Assembly (NCBI GenBank): GCA_900318335.1 | Contig: ONKF01000015.1 | Location: 1 to 64,000, forward strand | Reading direction: 5' to 3' | From: an uncultured Prevotellaceae bacterium | GTDB taxonomy: Bacteria > Bacteroidota > Bacteroidia > Bacteroidales > Muribaculaceae | DNA length: 64,000 nucleotides | Part shown: in pieces, positions 8,133-16,789 of the stretch | Position numbering within the stretch: the first letter of the stretch is position 1 | Layout of the letters: the number at the start of each line of letters is the position of its first letter | Notes under the pieces: model-generated | What the model was told of the DNA's origin: nothing | Seen by the model: only the letters and a program-made list of their open reading frames with translations | Database searches by the model: none | Made by a program: the position numbers and the translations under genes

Positions 8133-9548
8133 TTAGAAGTAGAAGTCGCGCTTGCCGGCAGCGATTTCCTCAATGTGCTGGGCGGCGATTTCGCGAACGC
8201 GCTGATTGGATATCTTGCCCAACTCCTGCTGGATGAGGGCGTTGCCTTTTGCAATAGTGTCCTCGCTGGCGAAATCCATGAGATACTCCTTGAGTGTCAT
8301 CAAGGCATTAGGCGTGCAGATGTCACCAATCTTGCCGGCCTTACACAGTTCCATGAAACGGTCGCCCGTGCGTCCCGAACGGTAACATGCCGTGCAGAAG
8401 CTGGGAAGGTAGCCGATTGACAGCAGCCAGTTGATGACTTCATCAAGCGTACGCGTGTCGCTCACGTCAAATTGTGCCGTCTCGTCATGGCGTTCAACTG
8501 TGGTGTAGCCACCCACACTGGTGCGGCTGCCACCACTGATCTGTGACACACCCAGGTCGAGCACCTTGGCGCGAACGCTCTGGCTCTCACGGGTCGAGAT
8601 GATCATGCCGGTGTAGGGAACAGCCAAGCGGATTACAGCGATAATGCGGCAGAAGATGTCATCGGGTAACACATCGGGGAACTCGTCGAGTGAAATGTCC
8701 TCGGCAGGGCAGATGCGGGGCACACTGATGGTGTGAGGTCCCACGCCAAATCGAGCCTCCAAGTGCTCGGCGTGCATCAACAGACCGACGAAGTCGTAGC
8801 GGTAGGTAGTCAGGCCGTAAAGTACACCGATACCCACGTCATCGCAGCCACCCAGTTGGGCGCGGTCCATGGCCTCGGTGTGGTAGCAATAGTTGCTCTT
8901 GGGACCCGTCGGGTGCAAAGCCTCGTAGTTCTTGCGGTTATAGGTTTCCTGGAACAGGATATAGGTGCCGATGCCGGCAGCTTTGAGCTTTTCATAGGCC
9001 TCGACCTCGGTAGCGGCGATATTGACGTTCAGGCGACGGATTTCACCGTTACCCACCTTAGTATTATAAATAGTATGGATGGACTCCAGGATGTACTCGA
9101 GCGGGTTCATCACGGGGTGCTCACCAGCCTCAAGGGCGATGCGCTTGTGCCCCATCTTGACCAGGGCTTCGACTTCGGCACGGATCTCGTCCTGTGACAA
9201 TTTCTTGCGGGGAATGGTCTTATTCTTAGCATGATACGGGCAATAGACACATCCGTTGATGCAGTAATTGGACAGGTAAAGCGGTGCGAACATCACGATG
9301 CGGTTGCCGTAGAAGCGACGCTTCACGTCTTTGGCCAGTTGCTCGTAGCGTTCAATCAGGTCGGGCTGGTCACAGTCGAGCAGCACGGCTGCCTCACGGT
9401 GGGTCAGACCCTTGCACAGGGCTGCCTTGTCGATAATCTCCTCGATGAGGGCACGGTTGCTCTTGTTGCTCTCGGCATAGGCTAAGGTTTCTTTTATCTC
9501 ACTGTCGTCGATAAACTCATCGGCATGATTTGACTTGACGTTATACAT
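8133..9548 (-). CDS. hydG: [FeFe]-hydrogenase maturase HydG (radical SAM tyrosine lyase)
   Basis: HydG cleaves tyrosine to supply the CO and cyanide ligands of the H-cluster. The 471 residues carry the radical-SAM cluster motif Cys96-x3-Cys100-x2-Cys103 (CINGCVYC). The C-terminal second cluster motif starts CTACYRSGRTGDRFMELC, the CX2C pattern that binds the auxiliary [5Fe-4S] cluster. Length and both ends match the family. The gene is the first of a hydG-hydF minus-strand unit and is divergent from the LptD-like gene, with a likely -7 element at 9610-9617. Related radical-SAM families such as ThiH lack the second cluster motif, so the call is firm. Confidence 0.96.
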   Translation of the reverse strand: MYNVKSNHADEFIDDSEIKETLAYAESNKSNRALIEEIIDKAALCKGLTHREAAVLLDCDQPDLIERYEQLAKDVKRRFYGNRIVMFAPLYLSNYCINGCVYCPYHAKNKTIPRKKLSQDEIRAEVEALVKMGHKRIALEAGEHPVMNPLEYILESIHTIYNTKVGNGEIRRLNVNIAATEVEAYEKLKAAGIGTYILFQETYNRKNYEALHPTGPKSNYCYHTEAMDRAQLGGCDDVGIGVLYGLTTYRYDFVGLLMHAEHLEARFGVGPHTISVPRICPAEDISLDEFPDVLPDDIFCRIIAVIRLAVPYTGMIISTRESQSVRAKVLDLGVSQISGGSRTSVGGYTTVERHDETAQFDVSDTRTLDEVINWLLSIGYLPSFCTACYRSGRTGDRFMELCKAGKIGDICTPNALMTLKEYLMDFASEDTIAKGNALIQQELGKISNQRVREIAAQHIEEIAAGKRDFYF

Positions 9549-9609
9549 GATTATGTTTTTTTATTGCCTCGTTCAGGAGGTGACATTAGTTATTAGTTGA
9601 TTCAACCTG

Positions 9610-9617
9610 CAAATATA
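9610..9617 (-). promoter_or_regulatory. -7 promoter element for hydG
   Basis: Minus-strand TATATTTG, matching TAnnTTTG, about 61 bp upstream of the hydG start. No clear -33 element is visible at the expected distance. Confidence 0.45.
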
Positions 9618-9844
9618 CTTCTTTTTTAGGGAAAAGTAAATAATGAATCGTTAATTGTTGTTAGACCTTGTGCTATATTTTCTGATGGATGTCGATGGTT
9701 TTGAGGGCAACTGGCATTCACACTGGACGCGTCTGGTGTTCACGTGTGCGAGGCTGTGGTGCTAAATTAAGATAATAAAACAAAAAATGGCACAAAACTT
9801 GTCAATAATGCCATGCTGATTGCACGGGAGTGTTGATTTTTCCG

Positions 9845-9852
9845 TAATTTTG
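9845..9852 (+). promoter_or_regulatory. -7 promoter element for the LptD-like gene
   Basis: TAATTTTG, with a TTG at 9820-9822 (22 bp spacing, slightly long). The GTG start lies only 18 bp downstream, so the leader would be very short. Confidence 0.45.
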
Positions 9853-9870
9853 CAGTTTGTTTAGTAAATA

Positions 9871-12603
9871 GTGACGACAAGAAGTCTCCATATAATCTCT
9901 ATCCTGGTAACTGCCGTGTTGCTGTTGCCCGCCTTGTCATGGGGCAGGTCGGGAACTCCTCAACAGAGCGTTAACACTTTACCGCCTCCTGTGACCGTCG
10001 AGGGGGATACCGTGCGTGACACGCTCAGCGCCCCCATGCTGCCGCCTCGAGACACCAGCCGCTTCGTCCTCGAGCAGGTGGACTTGGATCATGTGGTGGA
10101 ATTCACAGCCAAGGACAGTATCATCCTGATTGGGCGCAACCGTGCGGTGATGTACGGCGGGAGCAAAATCCTGTATGGCGACATCGACGTGAGCGCATCC
10201 CAAATCAGCATGGATATGGACAGTAGTCAGGTGCATGCTATCGGCGTGCCTGACAGTGTGGGCGAATTGATTGGAAATCCTGTGTTCAAGGATAATAGCG
10301 GCGAATATGAGTCACGCGTGATGAAATACAACTTCAAGACCAAGCGCGGCTATATCACCGACATCGTTACCGAACAGGGCGAAGGTTATCTGACTGGCGG
10401 TGTGACCAAGAAGACCGAGGACGATTACTATTACATCAAGGACGGACGTTACACGACCTGTGACAACCACGAGCACCCGCACTTCTACTTCCAGCTCACT
10501 AAAGCCAAGGTAAAACCCAAGAAAAACGTGGTGACAGGACCCGCTTACATGGTGCTGGAGGACCTGCCGCTGCCCATTGCGGTGCCTTTTGGCTACTTCC
10601 CGTTCAGTGAAAAGTACCAGAGCGGTATTCTGGTGCCCACCTTCGGCGAAGACTATAACCGTGGTTTCTACCTGCGCAATGGTGGCTATTACCTCGCTCT
10701 GGGCCAATATGCCGACCTGGCCCTCACGGGTGAGATTTACTCGCGCGGCTCGTGGGGCTTATCGGCACAGTCGTCCTATGCCAAACGCTACAAGTACTCT
10801 GGCTCGTTCAGTGTCAACTACCTGACGACGATAACGGGATTGAAAGGCGACCCGGACTATAATAAAATGCATAACTTCCAGGTGCTGTGGAGCCATTCCC
10901 AGAACCAGAAGGCTAATCCCTACCTGACGTTCTCGGCCAGTGTGAACTTTGCGACGACGGGTTATGCCCGTAACAGCTTGAACACCTATTACACCAACGC
11001 CTTTACCGAGAACACCAAGAGCAGTTCGGTCAACCTGACTTATAAGGTTCCCAACAGCAAGTGGTCGTTCTCGACGACGGCCAATGTGTCGCAGCGAACT
11101 GCCGACTCGACCATCACGGTCTCGTTCCCCAACCTGACCATCACCATGAGCCAGACCGCCCCGTTCAAGCGCAAGCGCGCAGTGGGCGATGAGCGCTGGT
11201 ATGAGAAAATCAAGGTGAGCTATACAGGCCGTTTCCAGAACTCATTGACGGCTAAGCAGGACGAGTTCCTACATAAGTCCCTGGTCAAAGACTGGCGTAA
11301 TGGCATGAGTCACTCGGTGCCCATCCAGGCGACCTTCAACATGTTTAAGTACTTCAACATCACGCCTACCATTACGCTTAACGACCGCATGTATACCAGC
11401 AAGATACGCCAGCAGTGGGACCCCAATGCCAGCGCTGTGGTGCGGGACACGAGCTATAGTTTCTATAATGTGTTTGACTTCAGCTTCGCTGTTTCGCTCA
11501 GTACCAAGGTCTATGGTTTCTTTAAGCCGATGAAGTTCCTGGGTAAGTTGAGTGAAAAACTGCAGATGGTGCGTCACGTGATGACCCCCAACATCTCGTT
11601 CTCGGCTTCACCCGACTTCGGGTCGCCCTTCTGGGGATACTATGGCAATTACGAGTATGTTGATAAGGCGGGAGTTCACCGTCGCCAGCACTATAGTTAT
11701 TTCCAGCATGGTCTCTACGGCGGCGCGCCCGACGGAAAGTCGGGAACAATCTCGTTCAACATCTCTAACAACCTGGAAGCCAAGGTCAAGAGCGATAACG
11801 ACAGCACGGGATTCAAGAAAATCTCGCTGATCGAGAACCTCACTCTGAGCCAGTCTTGTAACCTCGCTGCCGACTCGATGAAGTGGAGTAACCTGAACAC
11901 GAGTATCATGCTGCGCCTGACCAAGGGCTTTAACCTGAACTTGAGTGCCACATGGGATGTTTATAAATATGCCCTCAATGAGTCGGGCACCCCAGTGAGA
12001 ATCAATAAGTTGCGCCTGTTTAACGGTGGCGGATGGGGTAGGTTGTCGAGCACGGGAACCTCTTTCTCCTACACGTTCAACAACGATACCTTCAAGCGCA
12101 AGCGCGATAAGGATAATAACAAGAACAACGAGCCACCTAAGCCAAAAGGTGAGCTTGACCGGAACAACACGACAGAGGAGGGCGCTGAACAGGAAGGTAC
12201 TGGCCCGACGACCGACTTGGAGCTGATTGACGGCTATGCCAAGTGGGACTGCCCGTGGAGCCTAACGGTCAATTACTCCCTGTCATACGGTTACGGCTCG
12301 TTCAATTACGACAAGCTGGAATATAACGGCCGCTGGACACAGAACTTGAGCCTGAATGCCAGAATACAACCGACCAAGAACTGGTCGTTTACGGCATCGG
12401 CCAGTTACAACTTCGATACGCACAAGATCGCCTACATGAACTGTAGCATCTCTCGCCAGATGCACTGCTTCGAGATGAGTGCCAGCTTTGTTCCTGTGGG
12501 ACCCTACAAGAGCTATAACTTCCACATCGCTGTCAAGTCGTCCATCCTCCAGGATGTGAAGTATGACAAGCACTCGAGTTTCAATAATGGCGTTACCTGG
12601 TAA
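9871..12603 (+). CDS. LptD/OstA-like outer-membrane LPS-assembly protein
   Basis: A 910-residue outer-membrane beta-barrel protein that starts with GTG and a signal peptide (hydrophobic 7-24). An N-terminal OstA-type jellyroll-like region follows (about 70-200; for example KILYGDIDVSASQISMDMDS). The rest is a long barrel with alternating aromatic strands ending in the Phe/Trp-rich C-terminus expected of barrel proteins (last residue Trp). It resembles the large putative LptD proteins of Bacteroidota, which insert lipopolysaccharide into the outer leaflet. A Lys/Glu/Asn-rich polar stretch near 750-790 is probably a surface loop or insertion. The next gene overlaps its end by 17 bp. The family assignment rests on fold pattern and N-terminal repeats; a more general barrel is possible. 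Confidence 0.7.
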   Translation: MTTRSLHIISILVTAVLLLPALSWGRSGTPQQSVNTLPPPVTVEGDTVRDTLSAPMLPPRDTSRFVLEQVDLDHVVEFTAKDSIILIGRNRAVMYGGSKILYGDIDVSASQISMDMDSSQVHAIGVPDSVGELIGNPVFKDNSGEYESRVMKYNFKTKRGYITDIVTEQGEGYLTGGVTKKTEDDYYYIKDGRYTTCDNHEHPHFYFQLTKAKVKPKKNVVTGPAYMVLEDLPLPIAVPFGYFPFSEKYQSGILVPTFGEDYNRGFYLRNGGYYLALGQYADLALTGEIYSRGSWGLSAQSSYAKRYKYSGSFSVNYLTTITGLKGDPDYNKMHNFQVLWSHSQNQKANPYLTFSASVNFATTGYARNSLNTYYTNAFTENTKSSSVNLTYKVPNSKWSFSTTANVSQRTADSTITVSFPNLTITMSQTAPFKRKRAVGDERWYEKIKVSYTGRFQNSLTAKQDEFLHKSLVKDWRNGMSHSVPIQATFNMFKYFNITPTITLNDRMYTSKIRQQWDPNASAVVRDTSYSFYNVFDFSFAVSLSTKVYGFFKPMKFLGKLSEKLQMVRHVMTPNISFSASPDFGSPFWGYYGNYEYVDKAGVHRRQHYSYFQHGLYGGAPDGKSGTISFNISNNLEAKVKSDNDSTGFKKISLIENLTLSQSCNLAADSMKWSNLNTSIMLRLTKGFNLNLSATWDVYKYALNESGTPVRINKLRLFNGGGWGRLSSTGTSFSYTFNNDTFKRKRDKDNNKNNEPPKPKGELDRNNTTEEGAEQEGTGPTTDLELIDGYAKWDCPWSLTVNYSLSYGYGSFNYDKLEYNGRWTQNLSLNARIQPTKNWSFTASASYNFDTHKIAYMNCSISRQMHCFEMSASFVPVGPYKSYNFHIAVKSSILQDVKYDKHSSFNNGVTW

Positions 12604-13231
12604 AACCCGTTTCCTGTCATTGCTGCTGTTGTCGCTTGTCGCTATGACGACTGATGCCCAGCAGCTGCTTGAAGGGGACCTGCTGTTCTGTTGCAGCGAG
12701 GCCCCTAATGCGATTACCCGTGTGACGAGTGGGGTAGAGGCCCTGCCGATTGACCACGTGGGCATTGTGCACCGCATCGGGGGAGATGATGGACCGCTTT
12801 TTGTCATCGAGGCCATCCCGCCTATGGTTTGCCTTACCCCCATTGACACATTCCTGTGCCGTAATACCAACGCATCGGTGCCCCAGGTCGTTGTGGGCCG
12901 CGTGAACGTGGATTTTGATGTGCGGCAATCTGTCAGGAGGTGCCTGATGCTAGTCGGCAAGCCTTATGACGACTTGTATCTGCCTGGGGACAGTGCCGTC
13001 TATTGCAGCGAATTGGTTCAGATGAATTATGTGACGCCAGCCGGTCAGGCAGTTTTCGGCACGATACCCATGTCATTCCATGACAGCACGGGACGTGTTC
13101 TGGACGAATGGGTTGACTTCTATTCCCGCCGTGGCATGGCTGTGCCCGAGGGCGCTCCCGGCACCAATCCAGGCGAACTCTCACGTCGAGACGAGGTGAC
13201 CATCATTGGCAAATATCCCCGTCAACTGTAA
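12587..13231 (+). CDS. YiiX/YebB-like permuted NlpC/P60 cysteine hydrolase, secreted
   Basis: From the ATG at 12587 the protein has 214 residues, beginning with a signal peptide (MALPGKTRFLSLLLLSLVAM). An ATG at 12563 is also in frame but would bury the signal peptide, so 12587 is preferred. The mature part matches the circularly permuted papain-like YiiX family: GDLLFC at the start, ITRVTSG, a conserved His in DHVGIVHRI, a glycine-rich strand and the catalytic Cys in YCSELVQ. Relatives are amidases or lipid/peptide hydrolases of uncertain substrate. The gene overlaps the 3' end of the LptD-like gene by 17 bp, so the two are likely co-translated, which hints at an envelope role. Confidence 0.75.
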   Translation: MALPGKTRFLSLLLLSLVAMTTDAQQLLEGDLLFCCSEAPNAITRVTSGVEALPIDHVGIVHRIGGDDGPLFVIEAIPPMVCLTPIDTFLCRNTNASVPQVVVGRVNVDFDVRQSVRRCLMLVGKPYDDLYLPGDSAVYCSELVQMNYVTPAGQAVFGTIPMSFHDSTGRVLDEWVDFYSRRGMAVPEGAPGTNPGELSRRDEVTIIGKYPRQL

Positions 13232-13280
13232 GAAAGTAAAAAAACTGAAAAGTGTCGACTGCCAACTGAAAACTTTTTAG

Positions 13281-13288
13281 TAACTTTG
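13281..13288 (+). promoter_or_regulatory. -7 promoter element for the LysE-type gene
   Basis: TAACTTTG lies 27 bp upstream of the GTG start. No convincing -33 element was found. Confidence 0.4.
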
Positions 13289-13314
13289 TAAGTTTTAATG
13301 AAGGACCTCCTGTA

Positions 13315-13971
13315 GTGGGTACAATTATATCCATAATTATTGGCTGTGTGTCGATTGGAATCATCCTGTCGGCACCAATGGGACCAGTCGGTATCCTGTG
13401 CATCCAGCGCACCCTGAATAATGGCCGCAATTCCGGCTTTTTCACGGGCGTTGGTGCTGCCGTCAGCGACCTGTTCTACTGTTTGCTGGTGGGACTGGGC
13501 ATTTCGCTGGTGACCGACTTCATCGCCGACCATGTCAATATCCTGCAGATCATCGGCAGTGTCATCCTTATCGTCTATGCCCTGTACATGATTGTGCACA
13601 ACCCCGTGAGCCAGATCAAGGAGAACATCGATTCACGTGACGACCGCTGGCGGGATATGGTGACAGGATTCCTGTTCACCCTTAGCAACCCGCTCATCAT
13701 GTTCCTGATCATCCCGTTGTTTGCCCGCTTCAGTTTCCCCTTGCCCGAGTATAAGTTCTACCACATCATTATCGGCTATGCCTTTATCGTGGTCGGGGCA
13801 TTGTTGTGGTGGTCGGTAATCACCTTCTTTGTCGATAAGGTGCGCACTCACTTCAACATCCGCTCGATGTGGCTCATCAACCGCATTATCGGCTCCATCA
13901 TCCTCATCCTCTCGCTCTATGGCCTCGTTTCGGGCATCATAGCCTATCTTCACGAGCTGGCCATCATCTAA
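13315..13971 (+). CDS. LysE/RhtB-family amino-acid exporter
   Basis: An integral inner-membrane protein of 218 residues with about six hydrophobic segments. The N-terminus SAPMGPVGILCIQRTLNNGR is the conserved first-helix/loop signature of LysE/RhtB translocators, which export amino acids by proton exchange. The string FTLSNPLIMFLIIPLF in the middle is also typical. The GTG at 13315 follows an in-frame-free leader and gives the full first helix. It stands alone, convergent with the butyrate kinase gene, with an inverted repeat in between. The substrate cannot be told from sequence. Confidence 0.85.
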   Translation: MGTIISIIIGCVSIGIILSAPMGPVGILCIQRTLNNGRNSGFFTGVGAAVSDLFYCLLVGLGISLVTDFIADHVNILQIIGSVILIVYALYMIVHNPVSQIKENIDSRDDRWRDMVTGFLFTLSNPLIMFLIIPLFARFSFPLPEYKFYHIIIGYAFIVVGALLWWSVITFFVDKVRTHFNIRSMWLINRIIGSIILILSLYGLVSGIIAYLHELAII

Positions 13972-14017
13972 CCACCAGTCATCATCTCGACCAAGCCTTA
14001 AAAGGTGCGAAAAAAAG

Positions 14018-14065
14018 TTCGCGCCTAGAATTTTACTGCTTTGCGCGATAAATTCCAGGCGTGAA
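14018..14065. terminator. Inverted repeat between convergent LysE-type and buk genes
   Basis: Imperfect arms 14018-14035 and 14049-14065 (GCGCCTAGAATTTTA against TAAATTCCAGGCG) with a 13-nt loop. Placed between convergent genes it may act as a bidirectional terminator, although there is no clean T-run. Confidence 0.45.
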
Positions 14066-14139
14066 CCCTTAGATTGTGAGTGGGTCATAATCGGCCTCTG
14101 GATTACAGGCTGGTGTTATGACACATCCTCATTGCCTTC

Positions 14140-15195
14140 TTAGTATTTCCTGACTTCGATTTCGCCATTGAGGACAGCTGCGGCATTCTCTGCCAGAGCC
14201 GACATCTCGTCCTCGCCGGGATATACGTGAACGGGAGCCATCCAGTCGACGCGCTTCTTGAGCTCATCAACCATATAGTTCCAGTAGGCGATACCGCCAG
14301 TGATGATGATGGCGTCAATCTTGCCGCACAGCACGGCGCCCTTCTCGGCGATAGCCTTGGCGATATGGTAAATCATCGCATTGATGACGAGCTTGGCGTG
14401 CTCATCACCATTGTTCATCATCTTCTCGGCCTCAATCATGTCGGTCGTGCCCAGGTGTGAGAATACACCACCCTTGCCAGAGATCATCTTGAGGATCTCA
14501 TCCTTGGTATACTCGCCGCTGAAGCACAGGTTAATCAGGTCGCGTGCGGGCAGGCTACCAGCGCGTTCGGGTGAGAACGGGCCCTCACCGTCCAGAGCGT
14601 TGTTCACGTCAACAGCGCGGCCATGATCGTGGGCTGCTACCGAGATGCCGCCACCCAGATGGGCAACAATGAGGTTCAGGTCCTCGTAACGCTTGCCATT
14701 CTCCTTGGCAAAGCGGCGGGCAATGGCGCGCTGGTTCAGGGCGTGCCAGATGCTCTCGCGCTTGAACATTGCCAATCCGCAGACGCGGGCATAATCGTTC
14801 AATTCGTCGGTTACGACGGGGTCGGCTATGTAGCAGGGGCAACCCAGTCCCTTGGCAATCTCATTGGCAATCACGCAACCCAGGTCGCATGCGTGCTGAT
14901 GCTCGCTGGCATAGGTTGCCTGGATCATGTTCTCGTCAACTGCATACACACCACCGGGCAACGGCTTGGTCAAACTGCCACGAGCGACGATGGCATCAAA
15001 CTTAACGGGGATGCCGGCTTTCTCCAGCTCGTTCAGAATCATCTGGCGGCGGAAGTCAAACTGGTCGGTAATCTTGGCATAGGGTGCCAACTCCTCGGCA
15101 GAATGACGGATGACTTTAATCAAACGGGGTTCGCCGTTCTCGACAACGGCCATCTTGGTGGATGTGGATCCAGGATTGATGACTAAGATAATCAT
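14140..15195 (-). CDS. buk: Butyrate kinase
   Basis: A 351-residue ASKHA-fold acyl kinase. It converts acyl-phosphate (butyryl-, possibly isobutyryl-phosphate) and ADP to the acid and ATP. Visible hallmarks are the N-terminal phosphate loop INPGSTSTKMAV, the central LNLIVAHLGGGISVAAHDHGR segment of the acetate/butyrate kinase family, and IITGGIAYWNY near the C-terminus. Length fits Buk rather than the roughly 400-residue acetate kinase. It follows the phosphate butyryltransferase gene by 58 bp on the same strand, so the pair makes a Ptb-Buk substrate-level phosphorylation unit. Confidence 0.95.
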   Translation of the reverse strand: MIILVINPGSTSTKMAVVENGEPRLIKVIRHSAEELAPYAKITDQFDFRRQMILNELEKAGIPVKFDAIVARGSLTKPLPGGVYAVDENMIQATYASEHQHACDLGCVIANEIAKGLGCPCYIADPVVTDELNDYARVCGLAMFKRESIWHALNQRAIARRFAKENGKRYEDLNLIVAHLGGGISVAAHDHGRAVDVNNALDGEGPFSPERAGSLPARDLINLCFSGEYTKDEILKMISGKGGVFSHLGTTDMIEAEKMMNNGDEHAKLVINAMIYHIAKAIAEKGAVLCGKIDAIIITGGIAYWNYMVDELKKRVDWMAPVHVYPGEDEMSALAENAAAVLNGEIEVRKY

Positions 15196-15253
15196 TATTA
15201 GATAGTTTGTGGTTAAAGTTTAAAGTGATAGTTAAATAACTAAAGCCTGATAT

Positions 15254-16165
15254 TTACTCGGCTGCCATGGTGGCTACAGCAAGGCTGTAGAATTTGGACT
15301 GGCTGCTGTCGGCACGCGAGGGAACGACGGCGGGGCACTTGGCGCCTAACAACAGGCCTGCGGTGCTTGCTCCGGCAAACAGGGTGATGGCCTTGTAGAA
15401 GACGTTACCGGCCTCGATGTCGGGCATGATGAGCACGTCACTGTCGCCCTGCAGGGGAGAAGTGAGGCCCTTTGCCTCCATGGCGTGCATGCTACATGCG
15501 CACTTGGCGTCCAGGGGACCATCAACGATGCACTTGCCCAGCTCGCCCTTGTTGGCCATATCGATGATTACAGGATAATCCTCGGTGAAGGGGAAGTGCT
15601 TGCCATTGACCTTCTCGGTGCAGTGGATGAGTGCAACCTTGGGCACCTCAATGCCGAAGTTGCGTGCCACGTTGGACATATATTTCACCATCTCGATGCG
15701 CTGTGCTTGGTTGGGATAGGGGATAACGGCGGCATCGGTGAAAATCAACAACTTATGGTAGCTGGGGATGTCAGCCACGGCGGCGTGGGTCAGCACGTTG
15801 CCCTTGGGCAGAATGCCGGTCTCCTTGTTGAGGACAGCACGCAGCAGGTTGTCGGTGTTGATCAGACCTTTCATCAGCACGTCGGCTTTGTCCTCACGCA
15901 CCAGGGCAACAGCCTTGGCGGCGGCATCGTCGGCGTCACTGGCGTCCACAAAACTCATGTTGGCGGCAAAGGGCTTCAGTGCCTCATTGGCCTTAAGCTT
16001 TTCTTCACAGCCCACAAAGACGGCCTCGATGAAGCCAGCCTCGAGTGCCATAGCGCATGCGGCGGGAGTCTTCTCGTCGGCAGCCCACACTACGGCCACG
16101 CGTTTTTTAACATTGTTTTCTTTGAGATGAGCAAGCAGCTCATCAAAATTCTTAATGGTATTCAT
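15254..16165 (-). CDS. ptb: Phosphate butyryltransferase (phosphate acetyl/butyryltransferase family)
   Basis: A 303-residue member of the phosphate acetyl/butyryltransferase family. It exchanges CoA of butyryl-CoA for phosphate and feeds butyrate kinase downstream. Features are the N-terminal VKKRVAVVWAADEKT strand, ADVLMKGLINTDNLLRAVLN, the TDAAVIPYPN segment and the C-terminal VLIMPDIEAGNVFYKAITLFAG motif typical of Ptb. Pta is usually longer or fused. The minus-strand element at 16207-16214 is a plausible promoter for ptb-buk. Database entries sometimes label close relatives as enoyl-CoA hydratase/phosphate acetyltransferase, but no hydratase domain is present here. Confidence 0.92.
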   Translation of the reverse strand: MNTIKNFDELLAHLKENNVKKRVAVVWAADEKTPAACAMALEAGFIEAVFVGCEEKLKANEALKPFAANMSFVDASDADDAAAKAVALVREDKADVLMKGLINTDNLLRAVLNKETGILPKGNVLTHAAVADIPSYHKLLIFTDAAVIPYPNQAQRIEMVKYMSNVARNFGIEVPKVALIHCTEKVNGKHFPFTEDYPVIIDMANKGELGKCIVDGPLDAKCACSMHAMEAKGLTSPLQGDSDVLIMPDIEAGNVFYKAITLFAGASTAGLLLGAKCPAVVPSRADSSQSKFYSLAVATMAAE

Positions 16166-16206
16166 TAAATAATTAGTATAAAGAAGTTAATGGTTTATTG
16201 GATGCC

Positions 16207-16214
16207 CAAAATTA
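16207..16214 (-). promoter_or_regulatory. -7 promoter element for ptb-buk
   Basis: Minus-strand TAATTTTG, 42 bp upstream of the ptb start; the -33 element is unclear. Confidence 0.45.
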
Positions 16215-16332
16215 CTACTTTTTCGTGAAATGGCATCGTTTTTATGTCTTTTTTTAAATCATTTTTCGGGTTGTTCATCGGCAGTGAAATCAAAAAAGTG
16301 GCATCAATCCATGACAACTGAAAAAATAATAC

Positions 16333-16340
16333 TATATTTG
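16333..16340 (+). promoter_or_regulatory. -7 promoter element for tatA
   Basis: TATATTTG, 38 bp upstream of the tatA ATG; no good -33 match. Confidence 0.45.
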
Positions 16341-16378
16341 CAATCAATAATAACAGTTTTAGACATATTTACGCATTT

Positions 16379-16603
16379 ATGGAATTAAACGGAATACTAG
16401 CCATCTTTAACCTGGGGACAGGTGAGGTTATCGCCATTGTTGCTATTATCCTGCTGCTGTTTGGCGGCAGAAAGATTCCCGAGCTCATGCGTGGCCTGGG
16501 CAAGGGTGTCAAGAGCTTCAAGCAAGGCATGAACGAGGTCGAGGACGAGCTCAAGAAGCCCCTTGATGAGCTCGACGGCAAGGACGACTCGTCAAGCAAA
16601 TAG
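16379..16603 (+). CDS. tatA: Sec-independent translocase protein TatA
   Basis: A small membrane protein of 74 residues forming the pore-like component of the twin-arginine translocase, which exports folded, often cofactor-bearing proteins. It has one N-terminal transmembrane helix (about 12-28), the hinge motif FGGRKIPELMRGLGKG and an amphipathic helix, then an acidic Lys/Asp/Ser-rich tail. The length and the FGG-K-PEL hinge point to TatA rather than TatB. tatC follows on the same strand after 186 bp; no tatB lies between, as is usual in Bacteroidota, where TatA alone serves. Confidence 0.95.
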   Translation: MELNGILAIFNLGTGEVIAIVAIILLLFGGRKIPELMRGLGKGVKSFKQGMNEVEDELKKPLDELDGKDDSSSK

Positions 16604-16789
16604 AATTATCATCAATCGGTCTGGCCGATAGGGCAGCAAGGTGTGTCAAGATAGGCCTCTGGGTTTTAATCGGCAGTACGCGGATTAATAACCGACGGGA
16701 GCCGTTGGCTGGGCGAAGCCAATTATGGCACAGCCTCTTGTTCTGGGTTGGTGGTGTGGTTTGCAATCATGTTTGTCTCATTTAGGTAG

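Larger units (their letters stand above)
9549..9870. other. Divergent intergenic region between hydG and the LptD-like gene
   Basis: 322 bp with no plausible coding frame. It holds a minus-strand TAnnTTTG element for hydG (9610-9617) and a plus-strand one for the LptD-like gene (9845-9852). The remaining middle part shows no repeat or RNA fold I could recognise. Confidence 0.6.

Noticed and set aside
13203-13599. Short antisense frames over the LysE-type gene
   Set aside because: No start context, no hydrophobic or conserved features; the sense frame matches a known transporter family.
16604-16789. Possible tatB, tRNA or small RNA between tatA and tatC
   Set aside because: No coding frame with a TatB-like helix, no cloverleaf or CCA end; only small hairpins such as TTGGCT/AGCCAA. 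Not enough to call a gene.
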